A DNA stretch of 64,000 nt from Margaritispora aquatica. Lineage: Eukaryota > Ascomycota > Leotiomycetes > Helotiales > Discinellaceae. The stretch spans positions 496,001-560,000 of the forward strand of contig VJWN01000017.1 of the NCBI GenBank assembly GCA_007644065.1, written 5' to 3'. Below the pieces are notes generated by a model. That model was not told where the DNA came from, searched no databases, and saw nothing but the letters and a program-made list of their open reading frames with translations. Of the stretch, positions 41,213-52,983 are shown in pieces. Both the position numbers and the translations under genes were made by a program. How positions within the stretch are numbered: position 1 is the stretch's first letter; each line of letters opens with the position of its first letter.

Positions 41213-43328
41213 CGTGTTCGGAAGTGAGAGTTGATTCTTATATTAAGTTGTATGTGATTGATTCAACTTTTGGGATTCTGGAATTAAAACTGATGTCGAC
41301 TATTTTTCCACCGGATATTCTTAGCATTCCTAGACGCTAGCCGGATTAGCGCCAAGAAGCACCGGCTTACACATGGGAGTTTTGATTGTGACCTTTTGCA
41401 TACCAACACTTGACTTCATTGCACCCTTGCAAATTCGTATCATATACTTATGATCAACAGAGGCTCGAACATCCTTTGTCATCTTGTTGGTCTGATCAAC
41501 GACAAAGTTCCATCGCATTGAGACCTCGGGCTTCAATCGAAAGGGCGAGGTCGCACCACCAGCCTAGCAGCAAGTACTGATTGCGATCAGAGTTTAAGGA
41601 AAGCTCGGTTTGGTCCGAAAGTAGTATAGTAACAACGCTGAAACGACATCATAATAATACTGGACATTACTCCAAAGATAGGGTAAAGTCAGCAAACCAA
41701 TGACACATCCTTGGGTAGTCCAAATCTGGAATTTCCCAACCTTGGCGGTGGAATTTTGAAATTCTCAGACGCATGAAGCCTGCAATAGTCATCACACATG
41801 TAACTCTCATTACCAAGAGTATGAGAATCCTAATCTGAGATTGTGAGAATTTCATAGAGACCTTACTTAGAATTCATTATCCGCTCACAGCAACTCACCA
41901 GATATATCATTAGAAGCAAAACGTCTTCTTGTTAAAGGTCATCACCGATATCACATATAAATTGAACCTTGGCATTATCTCACAGCTCAATAGCTTTGTC
42001 ATGGATTAAATAATAAGCCCGGAAATGCAAGGCAGGAAGACCATGCCAAGACACTCGCCACTGTCAACTAAGTCAAAAAAGCGCCCAATTGACAACCATC
42101 ACACGTCGGAGGAAACGGTTCTCTCCATTCTCCATAAGCTCTGCCTAACTCAGCGCGGAGATTCTTCACTAATTCGACAACAAACTCCATACTGGACTAA
42201 GTGGGCAAGTTTGTTCGCTTAGCTTACAACTCTCGAAATATCAAGAACTCTGGGATTCGTGACTCAATAAGTACTTCGCAATAATAATCCTTTTAGTTCA
42301 GTTGAATTGAGGGCACGAACCGAGATTACCGATAGCTTTATTATTAACTCAAGAATTTCAGATGCCGTAGCGATCATGGCAGAGGCGGATGCTAAAGATC
42401 TACAGTCCGAAAAGGATTTCACCATCCCAGGATTCACAGTTGAAAGACCTTCAAAATTTTCGCCCATCAAAGACCTCGATAAAATCAATAACATGAGAAG
42501 TTTTTGCTTCAGATGAGAGATCAAGAGAAGCTGTCGTGAAAACTGGTGAGTCATATAGAAGGAAAGCTTCCTTGGATGAAGCTAAATATTGCCATTCATT
42601 CTGTAATTATAATGCTCAGATTGACTTCCTAGATACGCCGGTAACTTGCCACAATAATCGACATCAATGTTTTGCAAAAACATAAGTAGGGAAATATTTT
42701 CTCGAAGGTAAAGGCAGATCACAAGCGATTATTTATTGTATCAAGTGTTGGTTTTGGCATCGTGGCTCGGGCTTGGGTTTCTACTCGCAGCCAAAAAGAC
42801 AGTCGTATGGAAGACTCGAGGATGTGTTAAGCTCTGTGTTCAGTAAATACAATACGAAATCTTGGTCACCGAGATTTGCAAATGGCTGGTTTGGCGGAGT
42901 CACCATTGTAAATGACCAAGACATTATAACAACGCCAATTCCTCGGTCAGCAATTTTGGAATTTCGAAGCCAATGGACTTGGAGAGGAGATTAGAATTGA
43001 GAATAGTTGCCACTAAAACTTTTATTCAATGCGGTGTAAGTACAGTATATCAGCTATTTGGCCTAGATTCACGATCGGACTCTGCATAACGAACTCAAAT
43101 TTCTGGGTTACAATATGTTATTAAAGAATGCACATATTAAACTCATACAAGTAAGTAGCCGTCATTTAACTAATTAGCTTAGCAGGAGGGGGAAGGTACA
43201 ATATGTCCCCAGAAAGCGCAAAATGAATATTTTCGAAATTCTCGAAATCTTACACACTTTTTTTCTTTCTGCAGAAAAAACAAAAGTCCAAAAATATATG
43301 GATAACGAGAGTATTTAGATCTCAATGT
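41213..43328. other. Gene-poor 2.1 kb with doubtful small ORFs
   Basis: Nothing is firmly supported. On the minus strand two short frames (41667-41855, hydrophobic N-terminus like a signal peptide, and 41330-41536, Lys/Cys-containing) could be exons of one small secreted protein, but I could not find a convincing splice pair. The remainder is AT-rich. Confidence 0.4.
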
Positions 43329-43400
43329 TGGACTTGCAGGGAATCGAACCCTGGACCACTCCCATGCTAAGGGAGTATTATACCACTAAACCACAAGCCC
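43329..43400 (-). tRNA. tRNA-Ala (anticodon AGC)
   Basis: The minus strand folds as a 72-nt intron-less cloverleaf. The acceptor stem GGGCTTG pairs with CAAGTCC and includes the G3-U70 wobble, the alanine identity element. The anticodon arm is CTCCC-TTAGCAT-GGGAG with anticodon AGC, and the T arm is CAGGG-TTCGATT-CCCTG. Internal pol III boxes are TGGTTTAGTGG (A) and GGTTCGATTCC (B). A T5 run, a pol III stop, lies at 43294-43290, about 35 nt downstream. Confidence 0.95.
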
Positions 43401-45051
43401 TGGCAAACCCAGTTGACCAGATGATCTGATTTGATGGAGGCGAATGATATGTTATCAATTATATTACACAAATCTATCCATGCGTCACGCTAGGCCTTGT
43501 TAAGTATAGTGGCGACATGAATAGGCCTTTGGCCGACGTTGTGCCAGCTCCTCAAGACCAACAACAACAACGTCCCAAAACTATTTTGATGCGAGAAGTA
43601 TCCTGACATTGAAAAGTGTCAGCTGCATATGCTGGTGATGGGCTGTGAAAATAAAGGATCCCTGATGCAATGGTATTTAACAGCATGCATGTGTAGTTAC
43701 ATTTTGCACATTTGGGTCATGCATGCCTCAGAGTGGCTTCGAATTCCTTGATGCAGGGAAGCTACCAATATGAATCCCTCATTCGCATCTTGTCTTTAAA
43801 TATTCTCGGTGCATGAGAATAAAGCTGGTTGTTTAATAATAGAATAAAACAAGGAAATACTTCTACGAAAACTGATATTGCAGGCGCCCCAAGCCCTCTT
43901 CCTCCCTAGCTTGGTGTTGGTTGTAGGTTCCCCCCGTTTGCAACTTGGCTTAAAAATAGCAGGAGTATGAGAATCAGATTGGCATCCGATATGAAGTAGT
44001 ATTGAACCGAGGGCGGTTCGATTAGTGGTGGCAAATTTGTGATAGCCACAAAAAAGTTTTCTAAGATTGGAAGCCGATCATGAGCATGTATGTTAGGAGG
44101 AAGCTAAGAATAGTCCTAAAAGTAATTTGTTGGGGAAAGAAGAAGCAATCAAGTCGTTGTAAATGTAATTAGGTAGAAAATAAAGACATATCCAATATTC
44201 GCCACAAGATCGCTCACCCAGCCAGTTCTATATCACACGATCATCACTTTCCAACGCAGCGATCCAAGTCTAGACAAAAGCAAGCAATGGACGTCAAAGA
44301 AGTAATCCTTAACATTATGGCGACATCGAAAGTGCCATATTGTGTGTCACCAGTTCTAATAATATGCTAACATCCAATGAGTGATTTTCCCAGCTTAAAT
44401 CTAGGCCTCTTTCGTTAGGCTAATCCTATCTTTAGTATTTTGATGATCACCTTCCTTTTCCCGGCCTTGATTGTAGGTAGTCTCGGCTCGGGGTCGTTCC
44501 AAAATGATTTTTAATTAGAACATGCTTCAAGATACGCTATTCATAGCAGCTTTCATTGACCTAGACACGAGAAAGCTGGCCTTCCTCCTGCTCTCGTACG
44601 ATTTCATAGAAACCCTCCCCTTTCTAATCTGTGTTACAACTCATCTTGTCATAGCCCACAGCTAGGCTATGGAGGGAACATTACCAACATCTGGCGGGAA
44701 GCCGATCGCGAGATCGAGACCATAGTTTTAACATTGTCCTTGTGCTTCAGGAGATGATCAGTATCTGGTCTTGTCGGTCTTCTCGGCTGGAAACGAGCAG
44801 CACACGACCACTTCACTGGCATCCGCAGAGGGACGGTCGTGGTATCTCATATCTGGAATAGTGACAGAGCAGAATGTTCAGGATTGGTTCTCAGTGGGAG
44901 GATGTCCTTCTGTTGGTAAAGTCAGCAAATGTGGCCAGCTTGGACAATATGACACACTCACCATTGAAGAGTTCCAACACATTGAAAAGTAGAAGCAGTA
45001 GCAAAAGAATAGAAGATGTCTGCCCATACATTCACTCGCTTTCTTTTCCAA
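43401..45051. other. Gene-poor 1.65 kb
   Basis: No supported gene. Short ORFs around 44771-45077 show no domain. The region sits between tRNA-Ala and the membrane-protein relic. Confidence 0.45.
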
Positions 45052-45762
45052 TCAAGTCAGAGGTCTCGAAGTCATGAAAATCAGGCGAGCTGCCAACGCG
45101 CACCCAAAAAGGACAAAAGTAATCAAGGACGTCACCATGTAAAGCAGTGTCGCTAATTTTTTGGAATCAAGAAAGTCCAAGAAGATGTTCGTAATTGCGT
45201 ATAATCCAGAAGGGAAAGGCATCATGGCAGTTACAAATAAGATCGGAGTGAAAGGTAAAGGCAATTCGAAGCGTTTGAGGAGGCAAATGACCGGGTACAC
45301 ATGACGCCAAAATTGAAAAGTAACAAAAAGGCGTTGACAGTCAGGAAGCATAATCGGAAGGTCTGTACGACTTTATGGCTTTTGAAATAGTTCGCATCGC
45401 AGTGAGCGTCAGGGCTTGGGTGACCGTTGAGATGAGGGCAAGCATGAACATTGTCTGGAAGTAGTACATGCTGAGATTGTATATTCTAGAAATCCCAGCA
45501 AGCTAGATCCCGATCCCATTCACGAGCTGCTGGTCACTTAGTCCAAGAAGCACGGAGCTTAGGTATCTTAAGTATCGGCAGTTTCCAAAGCGGCGAATTC
45601 TCTGCCCTGCATACACACGTATGACCAAGAGATAGCATATCAGAGAAGTGAGGATGAAGGATATAAAAATCTATGAATTTTGGTGTGACGGCGAGAGGGA
45701 CATGGTACGAGCCTGGAACCTCTTACTCCAATACCTGGAATATCTGCATCCGGTTGGATCAT
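45052..45762 (-). pseudogene. Decayed polytopic membrane-protein gene
   Basis: A first fragment from the ATG at 45762 to 45727 (MIQPDADIPGIG) ends at a GTAAGA donor. After an intron, sequence from about 45671 reads as membrane protein (ISFILTSLICYLLVIRV, then VLLGLSDQQLVNGIGI) until an in-frame TAG at 45504-45502. It continues with MYYFQTMFMLALISTVTQAL to a TGA at 45343-45341. Beyond that, hydrophobic coding-like sequence goes on in two other frames down to 45052. The PDADIPGIG and LSDQQLV-GI patterns match, from memory, a fungal membrane family of unknown function whose C-terminus resembles bases 2-259 of this window. The TAG is what a C-to-T change at CAG would give. Confidence 0.55.
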
Positions 45763-46043
45763 ACTTTCAACCAGTCAATAGTCATTCATATACACGTAAC
45801 ACTTAGAGACATTAAATTTTGGACAGCTTATGATTCTAGATATGAACCTTTTTATGACGAGGAAATGTATTGGCAAACACAGCTATAGATAGAAACAATT
45901 TCCGAGTGATGTATTGAGGTATACAGTAGTTGTAATACAGCCTGATTGCAAACTAACAACTTAAGGTTGGTCCTTGTTGCCAGCCATTTAGGATTGAGAT
46001 GAGTTGGCTATTGTAGCCCAAGTACTTAGAGAGACCTCTTAAA

Positions 46044-47523
46044 TTATACCACTCTTAACTTCTCATCCAACCAATTCGCCAGAATCTCTCCACCACCCAA
46101 GATCTGGATCTCAGCTTTGACATTCAGCATAAGCATAACTTGTAATTCACGCCTCCAATCAATATCGTCAGTATCTCCTTCCGTCTGTCTTCCTAACATG
46201 GTTTTCGCGATTCTCCTATCTCGCTTTGACATAGTCAGTAGCCCAGGCACGTCGTTTACCGTCTTGGGAAAGTCTGAACTTCGCACACCTAGCCACCTGA
46301 TTGAAGGCACGGCGACATCTTTCTCATGGGCAAGGGCTATAGAGCCATGCTTGTACGTCCACATGATGCCTAGACCATCTGGGTCATAATCTACAAGCGC
46401 GAGTATGGGGATGTCAGGCCTGGTTGTAGACAAGACATGAAGGAATCGTCTAGTCTGAATGTCGGGATAGCCTTTGGCTGTCATGAGCATACCTCCACCA
46501 GCGAGAGATTCCTCCCAATACTTGCTTGTTGCAAGAGTTCGAAACGTTGCCTGATTCTGTAAGAGCATATACTTAGAGATGGAGATTGTTTACCTCTTTT
46601 TCGATGACTAGAATCCACCGGGTATGATCAAGTGACAGAATTTCAATTGTGCTTGAATTTGGCACCAGAATTCCCTATTTCTCTGAGTATATTTCTTACG
46701 CTTGCGACGTTCCTCACCTCTGAATCGGCAAAATCAATTACAGTACCATCTTTCTTGGTAGCGGTAAACTTTCCTGCTACTAATCCTTTCGCTGCAGCGA
46801 CCTGTCATCCTTAGAAGAAGTAAAAATATAAATAAAAACCAGTGTAACTTACTACATTCAGAGCTTGTCGATCCACTCCAAATGTATATGCAATGTCGTC
46901 CACATATCGATCAACAATCGCTTGTTTCATGAACAGTTCCGGATCTCGATAGTATATATCTCTTGAGTTTTGAGATCAGCAGAAGTCTCAGTATGGTAGT
47001 CCTAAATGCCTCAACCTGGACAACCTTTTGGTAGTAACGATTCCGATAACCAACGCCTCGTGAGAAAGCTCCAATATCCGAAATAATACAGCTAAAACAC
47101 GTCAGCAGTAGTACCAAAATGGTGATGATATGTCAACATACTGAACTTCCATGCCTCCTTCGTGTTCTTATTCGGAAACGTAATGTTCCTAACACCCGTT
47201 TTGGTACCACTATCTGTAATCTTCTCGTCTCGAACAACTTTCGTTCGTGGTCTTGTTTTTAAAGCAATAACCAGTCCGTTTTTCTCATTCAAGATGTTAT
47301 CGGCTATAGAGTCAAATATCTTCTCAATCTTTGCAATGACCACTCCAGCTTGATTTGATAATATATTCGAGCTTGATGGCTTTCGAAATGTCTCATTTGT
47401 AGTACCGTGGACATTTTCTAGATCAGTGGTAAGTCGGTTGTGTGACAAGTGTAGCAATTCTGACGCGGCCGGATCTCTCGAAGAATTACCCTCGAGGAGG
47501 TCAGACAACATATCAAGGTCCAT
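46044..47523 (-). CDS. spo11: Meiotic double-strand-break protein Spo11 (TopoVIA family), 6 exons, 409 aa
   Basis: Exons 47523-47142, 47091-47025, 46961-46853, 46801-46718, 46674-46594 and 46550-46044 give 410 codons. Introns are 50, 63, 51, 43 and 43 nt; the splice pattern is supported because it restores TTKRDIYYRDPELF across the second junction. That motif carries the DNA-linking tyrosine, most likely Tyr154 (the second of the pair at 153-154). The Toprim domain shows VIEKEATFRTL with the metal-binding Glu at about 239 and DYDPDG at 295-300. LTAKGYPD and RWLG are further family marks. Spo11 makes the breaks that start meiotic recombination in the nucleus. The start is the first ATG in frame (MDLDMLSDLL). 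It is head-to-head with ERG7. Confidence 0.95.
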
Positions 47524-47894
47524 TGTAATTGATAGACAGTTCTTGAGTCCAGTTGACACGCGTCCGAGAGATACGGATTACGATATGCAAGAGTATGAGA
47601 ATGCTCAGCAGAAGTTGAGATGGAAGACACCCTGGAATCTGGAGGGAAACGTCACGCCTGCATGCACCGGTCCGGATGCCCTGTCGAGACCCTGACCGCC
47701 CCTGAGTTCGGCTCATCCTGCCGCATCCAAGATCCCTCCTGTAGATTGCTTTTGGGATGCCGGTCGCCCATGCCATAATACAACTGAAGCTCCCATCTCG
47801 AACTTCGAAGAACTTGAAGCTGTCAGGATTTCGAATCTGCCTTTGCTCTACTCCACCCAGCAGTAGCTCTTTTCCCTAGCTATCGCAAGGCGCA
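47524..47894. promoter_or_regulatory. Divergent promoter (spo11 / ERG7)
   Basis: The 371 bp lie between the start codons of a meiosis-specific gene and a sterol housekeeping gene. No obvious TATA or sterol-regulator site was recognised. Some bases belong to the 5' leaders. Confidence 0.45.
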
Positions 47895-50245
47895 ATGGTT
47901 GCCTCCAATGGGAAATTGAACGGCTCAAATGGAGAATCCAAAAAGGGATTGAAGCGGTCAATCAACGAGAAGACTGAGCTAGAATCGGCAAAGAGGACAA
48001 AACTATCAGAGAAAACCGATCATTCAAGATGGCGCATGTTAGATGAAGCAGGAAGGCATACATGGCATTACCTCGAAGACGACGAGGAAAACGAAGAATG
48101 GCCGCAGTCTAAAGCGGACAAATACTATCTAGGATTGCCTCTTGTACGAGTGTACCTCTTACAAACCTTTGCCATTTTCTAATTCAGAACAGGATCTACC
48201 AGCGCTTCAGCCTGCCAAGACTCCTCTCGATTCTGTCAAGAATGGCCTAGAATTCTTCCAACATCTTCAGCTTCCCCCTGGCAATTGGGGCTGTGAGTAT
48301 GGAGGTCCAATGTTCTTGATTCCTGGAACGGTATTCTCTTGGTTTGTTACAGATACCGAGATTCCAGACCATATTGCGGTAGAATTGAAGAATTATCTGT
48401 TCGCACGAGCTCATCCAGAGGATGGAGGATGGGGATTGCATATTGAGGGCGAGAGCACTGTTTTTGGGACTGCGTTGAGCTACACCGTGTTACGTATACT
48501 TGGTGTGAGTGAAGAGGAACCGCGAATGATTAAGGCTAGAGGAACGTTGCACAAGATGGGAGGTGCTAAGTGCGGACCTCACTGGGCAAAATTCTGGCTT
48601 AGTGTACTGGGTGTATGCAATTGGGACATTGTCAACCCAGTACCACCAGAGTTCTGGCTTCTTCCGGACTGGGTACCCTTTGCTCCATGGCGATGGTGGA
48701 TCCATATGCGAATGGTATATCTTCCTATGTCATTCATTTGGTCCCAACGATGGACCTATAGGGAAACACCTCTTATACGATCGCTCCGACAGGAGCTCTT
48801 TGTAGAACCTTACGAGAGCATAGACTGGAGCGGTAGTCGAAACAGCATTTGCGAAAGGGATAATTATCACCCCAAGTCGTGGCTGCTGAAAACAGCAAAT
48901 TGGGTCCTGGTCAATCTTCATATTCCATATCTTCGTACCAATGTTCTTGCCAAAGCTGCAGAAGATAGAGCTTGGAAACTCATCCAGATGGAAGACAAGA
49001 ATACGGATTTCGCTGATTTGGCACCTGTCAGCGCACCAATGAATTTTGTTGCTTGCTTCATCAAGGAAGGTCCAAAATCGTACTCCGTCCAACGACATCG
49101 TGACCGTGCGGCAGATTGTCTATGGATGAAGGATGAAGGCATGCTTGTAAACGGTACCAATGGTGTTCAGTGCTGGGATACCGCTTTTGCGATACAGGCT
49201 GTCATGGATGCTGGTCTTGCAGAGGATCCAAAATGGCGACCCATGCTTACCAAAGCTTTGGAATTCCTTGATGATCAGCAGATGCGAGAAAATGTCGACG
49301 ATCAAAGCCTGTGCTACCGACAGCAACGAAAAGGTGGATGGGCTTTCAGTAATAAAGATCAAGGCTATGCAGTTAGTGACTGTATCTCAGAAGCATTAAA
49401 GTCTGTATTGTTATTGCAAAGGACTCCCGGATATCCTACACTTCTCGACGACCAAAGGATCTATGATGCTATTGACACTCTCTTGACATACCAAAACCCT
49501 TCTGGCGGTTGTGCGTCCTATGAGCCTACACGTGGCTCGGAACATCTCGAAATGCTCAATGCTGCAGAGGTTTTTGGCAGAATCATGATCGAATATGATT
49601 ACCCTGAATGCACTACTGCAGTAGTCACAGCTCTATCACTATTCTCGAAGTACTATCCAGAGTACCGAACTGAAGAGATCAAGGCATTCAAGGCCAGAGC
49701 TGTGTCTTATATCAAAACTGCACAGAAACCCGATGGAAGCTGGTATGGGAGTTGGGGTATATGCTTCACCTATGCCGGCATGTTCGCACTCGAGAGTCTG
49801 GCCAGCATCAACGAATACTATGAGAATAGCACTTACTCCAAAGCTGGATGCGAATTCTTGGTGTCTAAGCAACGCGAAGATGGAGGATGGTCCGAAAGCT
49901 ACAAGGTACGTGGTAGCTATACTATGCTTTTAAAACCCTTGCTAACAAAGATAGTCCTGTGAGCAAAACAAATATATTGAACATCCAACAGGCTCACAAG
50001 TAGTAATGACGTCTTGGGCGGTCATTGCTCTGCTCAAAGCTCACTATCCTGATCGAAAGGTGATCGAGAAGGGTCTGAAACTCATTATGAGCAGACAACA
50101 ACCCAATGGAGAATGGCTGCAAGAGGCAATTGAGGGAGTTTTTAACAAGAGTTGTATGATTTCCTACCCAAACTACAAGTTCTATTTTCCGATGAAGGCA
50201 CTGGGGCTATATGCTCAGAAATATGGGAATGAGGTTTTATTGTGA
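47895..50245 (+). CDS. erg7: Oxidosqualene cyclase (lanosterol synthase type, Erg7), 3 exons, 750 aa
   Basis: Exons 47895-48143, 48193-49905 and 49955-50245 (both introns 49 nt) give 751 codons. The fold marks are all present: [11 protein letters not shown] at the N-domain, MWCHCR-equivalent YLPMSFIW, six or more QW motifs (for example [32 protein letters not shown]), and the catalytic DCISE with Asp479, the residue that protonates the epoxide. The enzyme closes 2,3-oxidosqualene to lanosterol for ergosterol at the ER or lipid droplets. An N-terminal 45-residue Lys/Glu-rich leader precedes the domain. Fungal relatives such as protostadienol synthases share this layout; the housekeeping neighbours make Erg7 the simpler reading. 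Confidence 0.94.
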
Positions 50246-50552
50246 AAATGCATTGTTCAATAGGACAACCTTAATTATAATAATGTTTATCTGTGTAATC
50301 ACAATCATATTCTAGTTGACTCTTGTCTTTGGCACACGCAAGCTTGACACTCTGTCACTCCGTTCTTCCTTTTATATGCATTTGAAGGGAAATCGATTAG
50401 GGCTGAATGCGGGGTCATTTGGAAATGGCGCTAGTCGTAAGGCTCCGAACTTTCCAGAAGTCGTAGCCTTGTTAATGAGCTATCTTTTATTCAATCGAAC
50501 AACTTTCTCTCCTTCATATCATACACATTTTACTACTAGTCCGACCGTTGTC
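50246..50552. other. Spacer between ERG7 and SGT1
   Basis: 307 bp holding the ERG7 3' end and the SGT1 promoter. In-frame ATGs upstream of 50553 exist, but the TPR domain begins at 50553. Confidence 0.5.
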
Positions 50553-51789
50553 ATGGAATTTGCACACAAGGCTCAGCAGGCTATCGCAGCCAAAGACTAT
50601 TCGAAAGCAATCGACCTTTATACTACCGCCCTTCAGAGCACGAATTCTCCTCTGTGGCTCATTGAGCGCTCCACTGCCTACCAAAGAGTTAATAAATCTG
50701 ATCTCGCTCTCGCAGACGCAGACAATGCTGTTATTGCAGCCAACAAGCGTGCAAAGCGTGAACTCATTGCCACGGCGCAATTGCGACGAGCGATCGCTTT
50801 GAATAGCCTGGGCCGATTTGGAGATGCCCGTTTGTGCTTCACTTGGTGCAACAAATACAACCCTAAGGAGAAGGCACTGACTATGTGGATTGCCAAGAAC
50901 AAGTTTGCATTCGATCAAGCTGGAGGTGACGATGCCGAATGCAATAAGACGACTGTGAAGGAGATTCCAGAGCCAGTTAGCAACACTCAGAATGTTGACG
51001 TGAAGAAAGCAGACAAAGGCAAAGGTATTGCTGCTTCGGATGTTTCTGTTGCAGGTACAAAGAGTGCAGAGAACGTCAAGACGGTCAATTCTATCCCAGC
51101 CGTTCTTGCGCCAACGTCCAAAGATAAAGTTCGACATGAATGGTACCAATCTAATAACACAATTACAATTACAATCTTTGCAAAAGGTGTACCCAAGGAG
51201 GAGGCAGAAATTTCAATCGAGGAAGGAGAGGTTAGTTCCAACAAGATCAGTCATTGGGCAGTCTACTAATGAAGAGTAGCTGGATGTCAGCTTTCCTACT
51301 GGCAGTGATGGTACATACAATTTCTCGGTTTCTCCATTCTTCTCCAACGTCGATAAATCCAAGTCCAATTTCCGTATCACACCCCACAAGATTGAAATCA
51401 CCCTATCCAAGGCTAAGCCAGGGTTGAAGTGGTCTGCACTTGAAGGCACAGAGATGATCAAGAGCTCTGCGGCTGAAGAAGATACTCCCAAGATTCCAGA
51501 TAGCGTTCTCAAACCAACAGAGCGTGCACCGGCCTACCCAACTTCGTCTCGGAATGGACCGAAGGACTGGGATAATCTTGGAGACGACGAGAAAGAGGAA
51601 GAAGGAGAAGTCGATGACTTTTTCAAGAAGTTGTACAAAGATGCCGATCCTGATACTCGTCGAGCCATGATGAAGAGTTACCAAGAGAGCGGCGGTACTT
51701 CTCTAAGCACCAGTTGGGGTGACGTTGCCAATAAGACTTTCAAGGTCGAGCCACCTGAGGGAATGGAGGCTAAGAAGTGGGAGTATTAA
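50553..51789 (+). CDS. sgt1: SGT1-type co-chaperone (TPR-CS-SGS), 2 exons, 395 aa
   Basis: Exons 50553-51230 and 51280-51789 (49-nt intron, branch CTACTAAT) give 396 codons. Residues 1-115 are three TPR units (AHKAQQAIAAKDYSKAIDLY is the first). The CS domain spans about 190-292: VRHEWYQSNNTITITIFAKGV, then LDVSFP and FRITPHKIEITLSKA. The SGS domain is at the C-terminus (KDWDNL, DFFKKLYKDADPDTRRAMMKSYQESGGTSLSTSW, KVEPPEGMEAKKWEY). Sgt1 bridges Hsp90 and Skp1/SCF for kinetochore and ubiquitin-ligase assembly. An acidic DDEKEEEGEVDD loop separates CS and SGS, as is usual. Alternative upstream ATG (50475) would add 26 residues. Confidence 0.95.
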
Positions 51790-52983
51790 GCACAGCTTCT
51801 CTGGATAAGATATGCATTGAGTTCATGGGCCAATGAAGGAAGGCGTTTGCAATTTTCACTCATCGTCTCATACATGACGATATGGCATAGGGTGTGACAG
51901 GCGTTGTTGGTTGGGGCTTCAGTGGGAATGGCAGCGTTGGAGCAGGTAGTTTGAGGCTCACTAAACTGGCGTCGGAGTATGATGTTGCTCCAGCGAATTG
52001 ATCTTTTTCTGACCTTTTTCTGCTGTGGCAATTAGAATTCACTTTCGTGTGTTCTCATACCAATTTCCATTCAACTCTTCTCGTGCATTTCGATCAGTCA
52101 TACCTCCTCTGCCAAGCACGAAATTTTCAATTTTTCCCATCTAGTCGTGGCCGTGGCGAAACAATTGGAAACCAGCAAGCTGCCAAATGATCAATTCTGT
52201 CAGACATTCCAACAAGTCAGTAGGTGGTTCACACGGAACTCTTTCGGCCCCGTCCATTCCTGTGCCTGAATCAAACCCCGCCATCCACTAAGCCCTCGCG
52301 AGGCCCTGTGACGCCATGTCGCAGGGACAAACCAGGCCCTCGTAAACGCATGGATCAAACTCTGATTTTCCACTGCAACTATGGGGTAATACACCGCTAG
52401 TTTTTACTCGCTATGGGGTAATAGCTACCTCATGCTCCCCAGACAATTGAAACTCGGCGGTGCGCATGATTGATTTCAGCGTGTTGCACAATTCCAACGA
52501 CACCATAGCGATCGATGCGTGCGTGCTTGGTTTGCCCTTCCGGACGTTGTGTTTTAGTCAAGATTTATAAAAGTGCGGGGCCCAGGCTGGTGCGTGGAGT
52601 GGTGATTGGGTTGGTCTCGCTTGGCAGGGGGTAATAGTTTGGTCGAAGCGAGACCACGAGGTGGGTTGGTTAGTTGGTGTATTTTTAGGTGGTGAGGATG
52701 CTGAGAATTGAAGGCATTTATTGGGGAATTCGGGACACGGATGTCGTGATGGATGATGCTTGGGGCTTGAGGTCTGATACTTGCTTGCGTGGTGGGAAGA
52801 ACGGGTTGTGCTGGTTGGAGATGAGTCTCTGGCTTAGTTATCTACCTTGAGCCGAACTTGGTCTCGATTGTTGAGGAGCAGATGATATATAATAAGACAA
52901 TGTTGAGTGCAGCCTTTTCTTTTCGTAAGACAGAAACTTTCCGATTCTACTCTATTTGCTCGTTTGTATTTCACTCTACAAAT
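51790..52983. other. Intergenic 1.2 kb
   Basis: No supported gene. A 13-bp direct repeat CTATGGGGTAATA occurs at 52379-52391 and 52411-52423. The last 120 bases are the leader of the F-box gene. Confidence 0.5.
52379..52423. repeat. 13-bp direct repeat pair
   Basis: CTATGGGGTAATA is present twice in 45 bases, separated by 19 bases, in non-coding DNA. Role is unknown. Confidence 0.75.

Noticed and set aside
47895..50245. Reading the cyclase as a secondary-metabolite (for example protostadienol-type) oxidosqualene cyclase
   Set aside because: No P450, acyltransferase or dehydrogenase neighbours; spo11 and sgt1 flank it, so lanosterol synthase is simpler.
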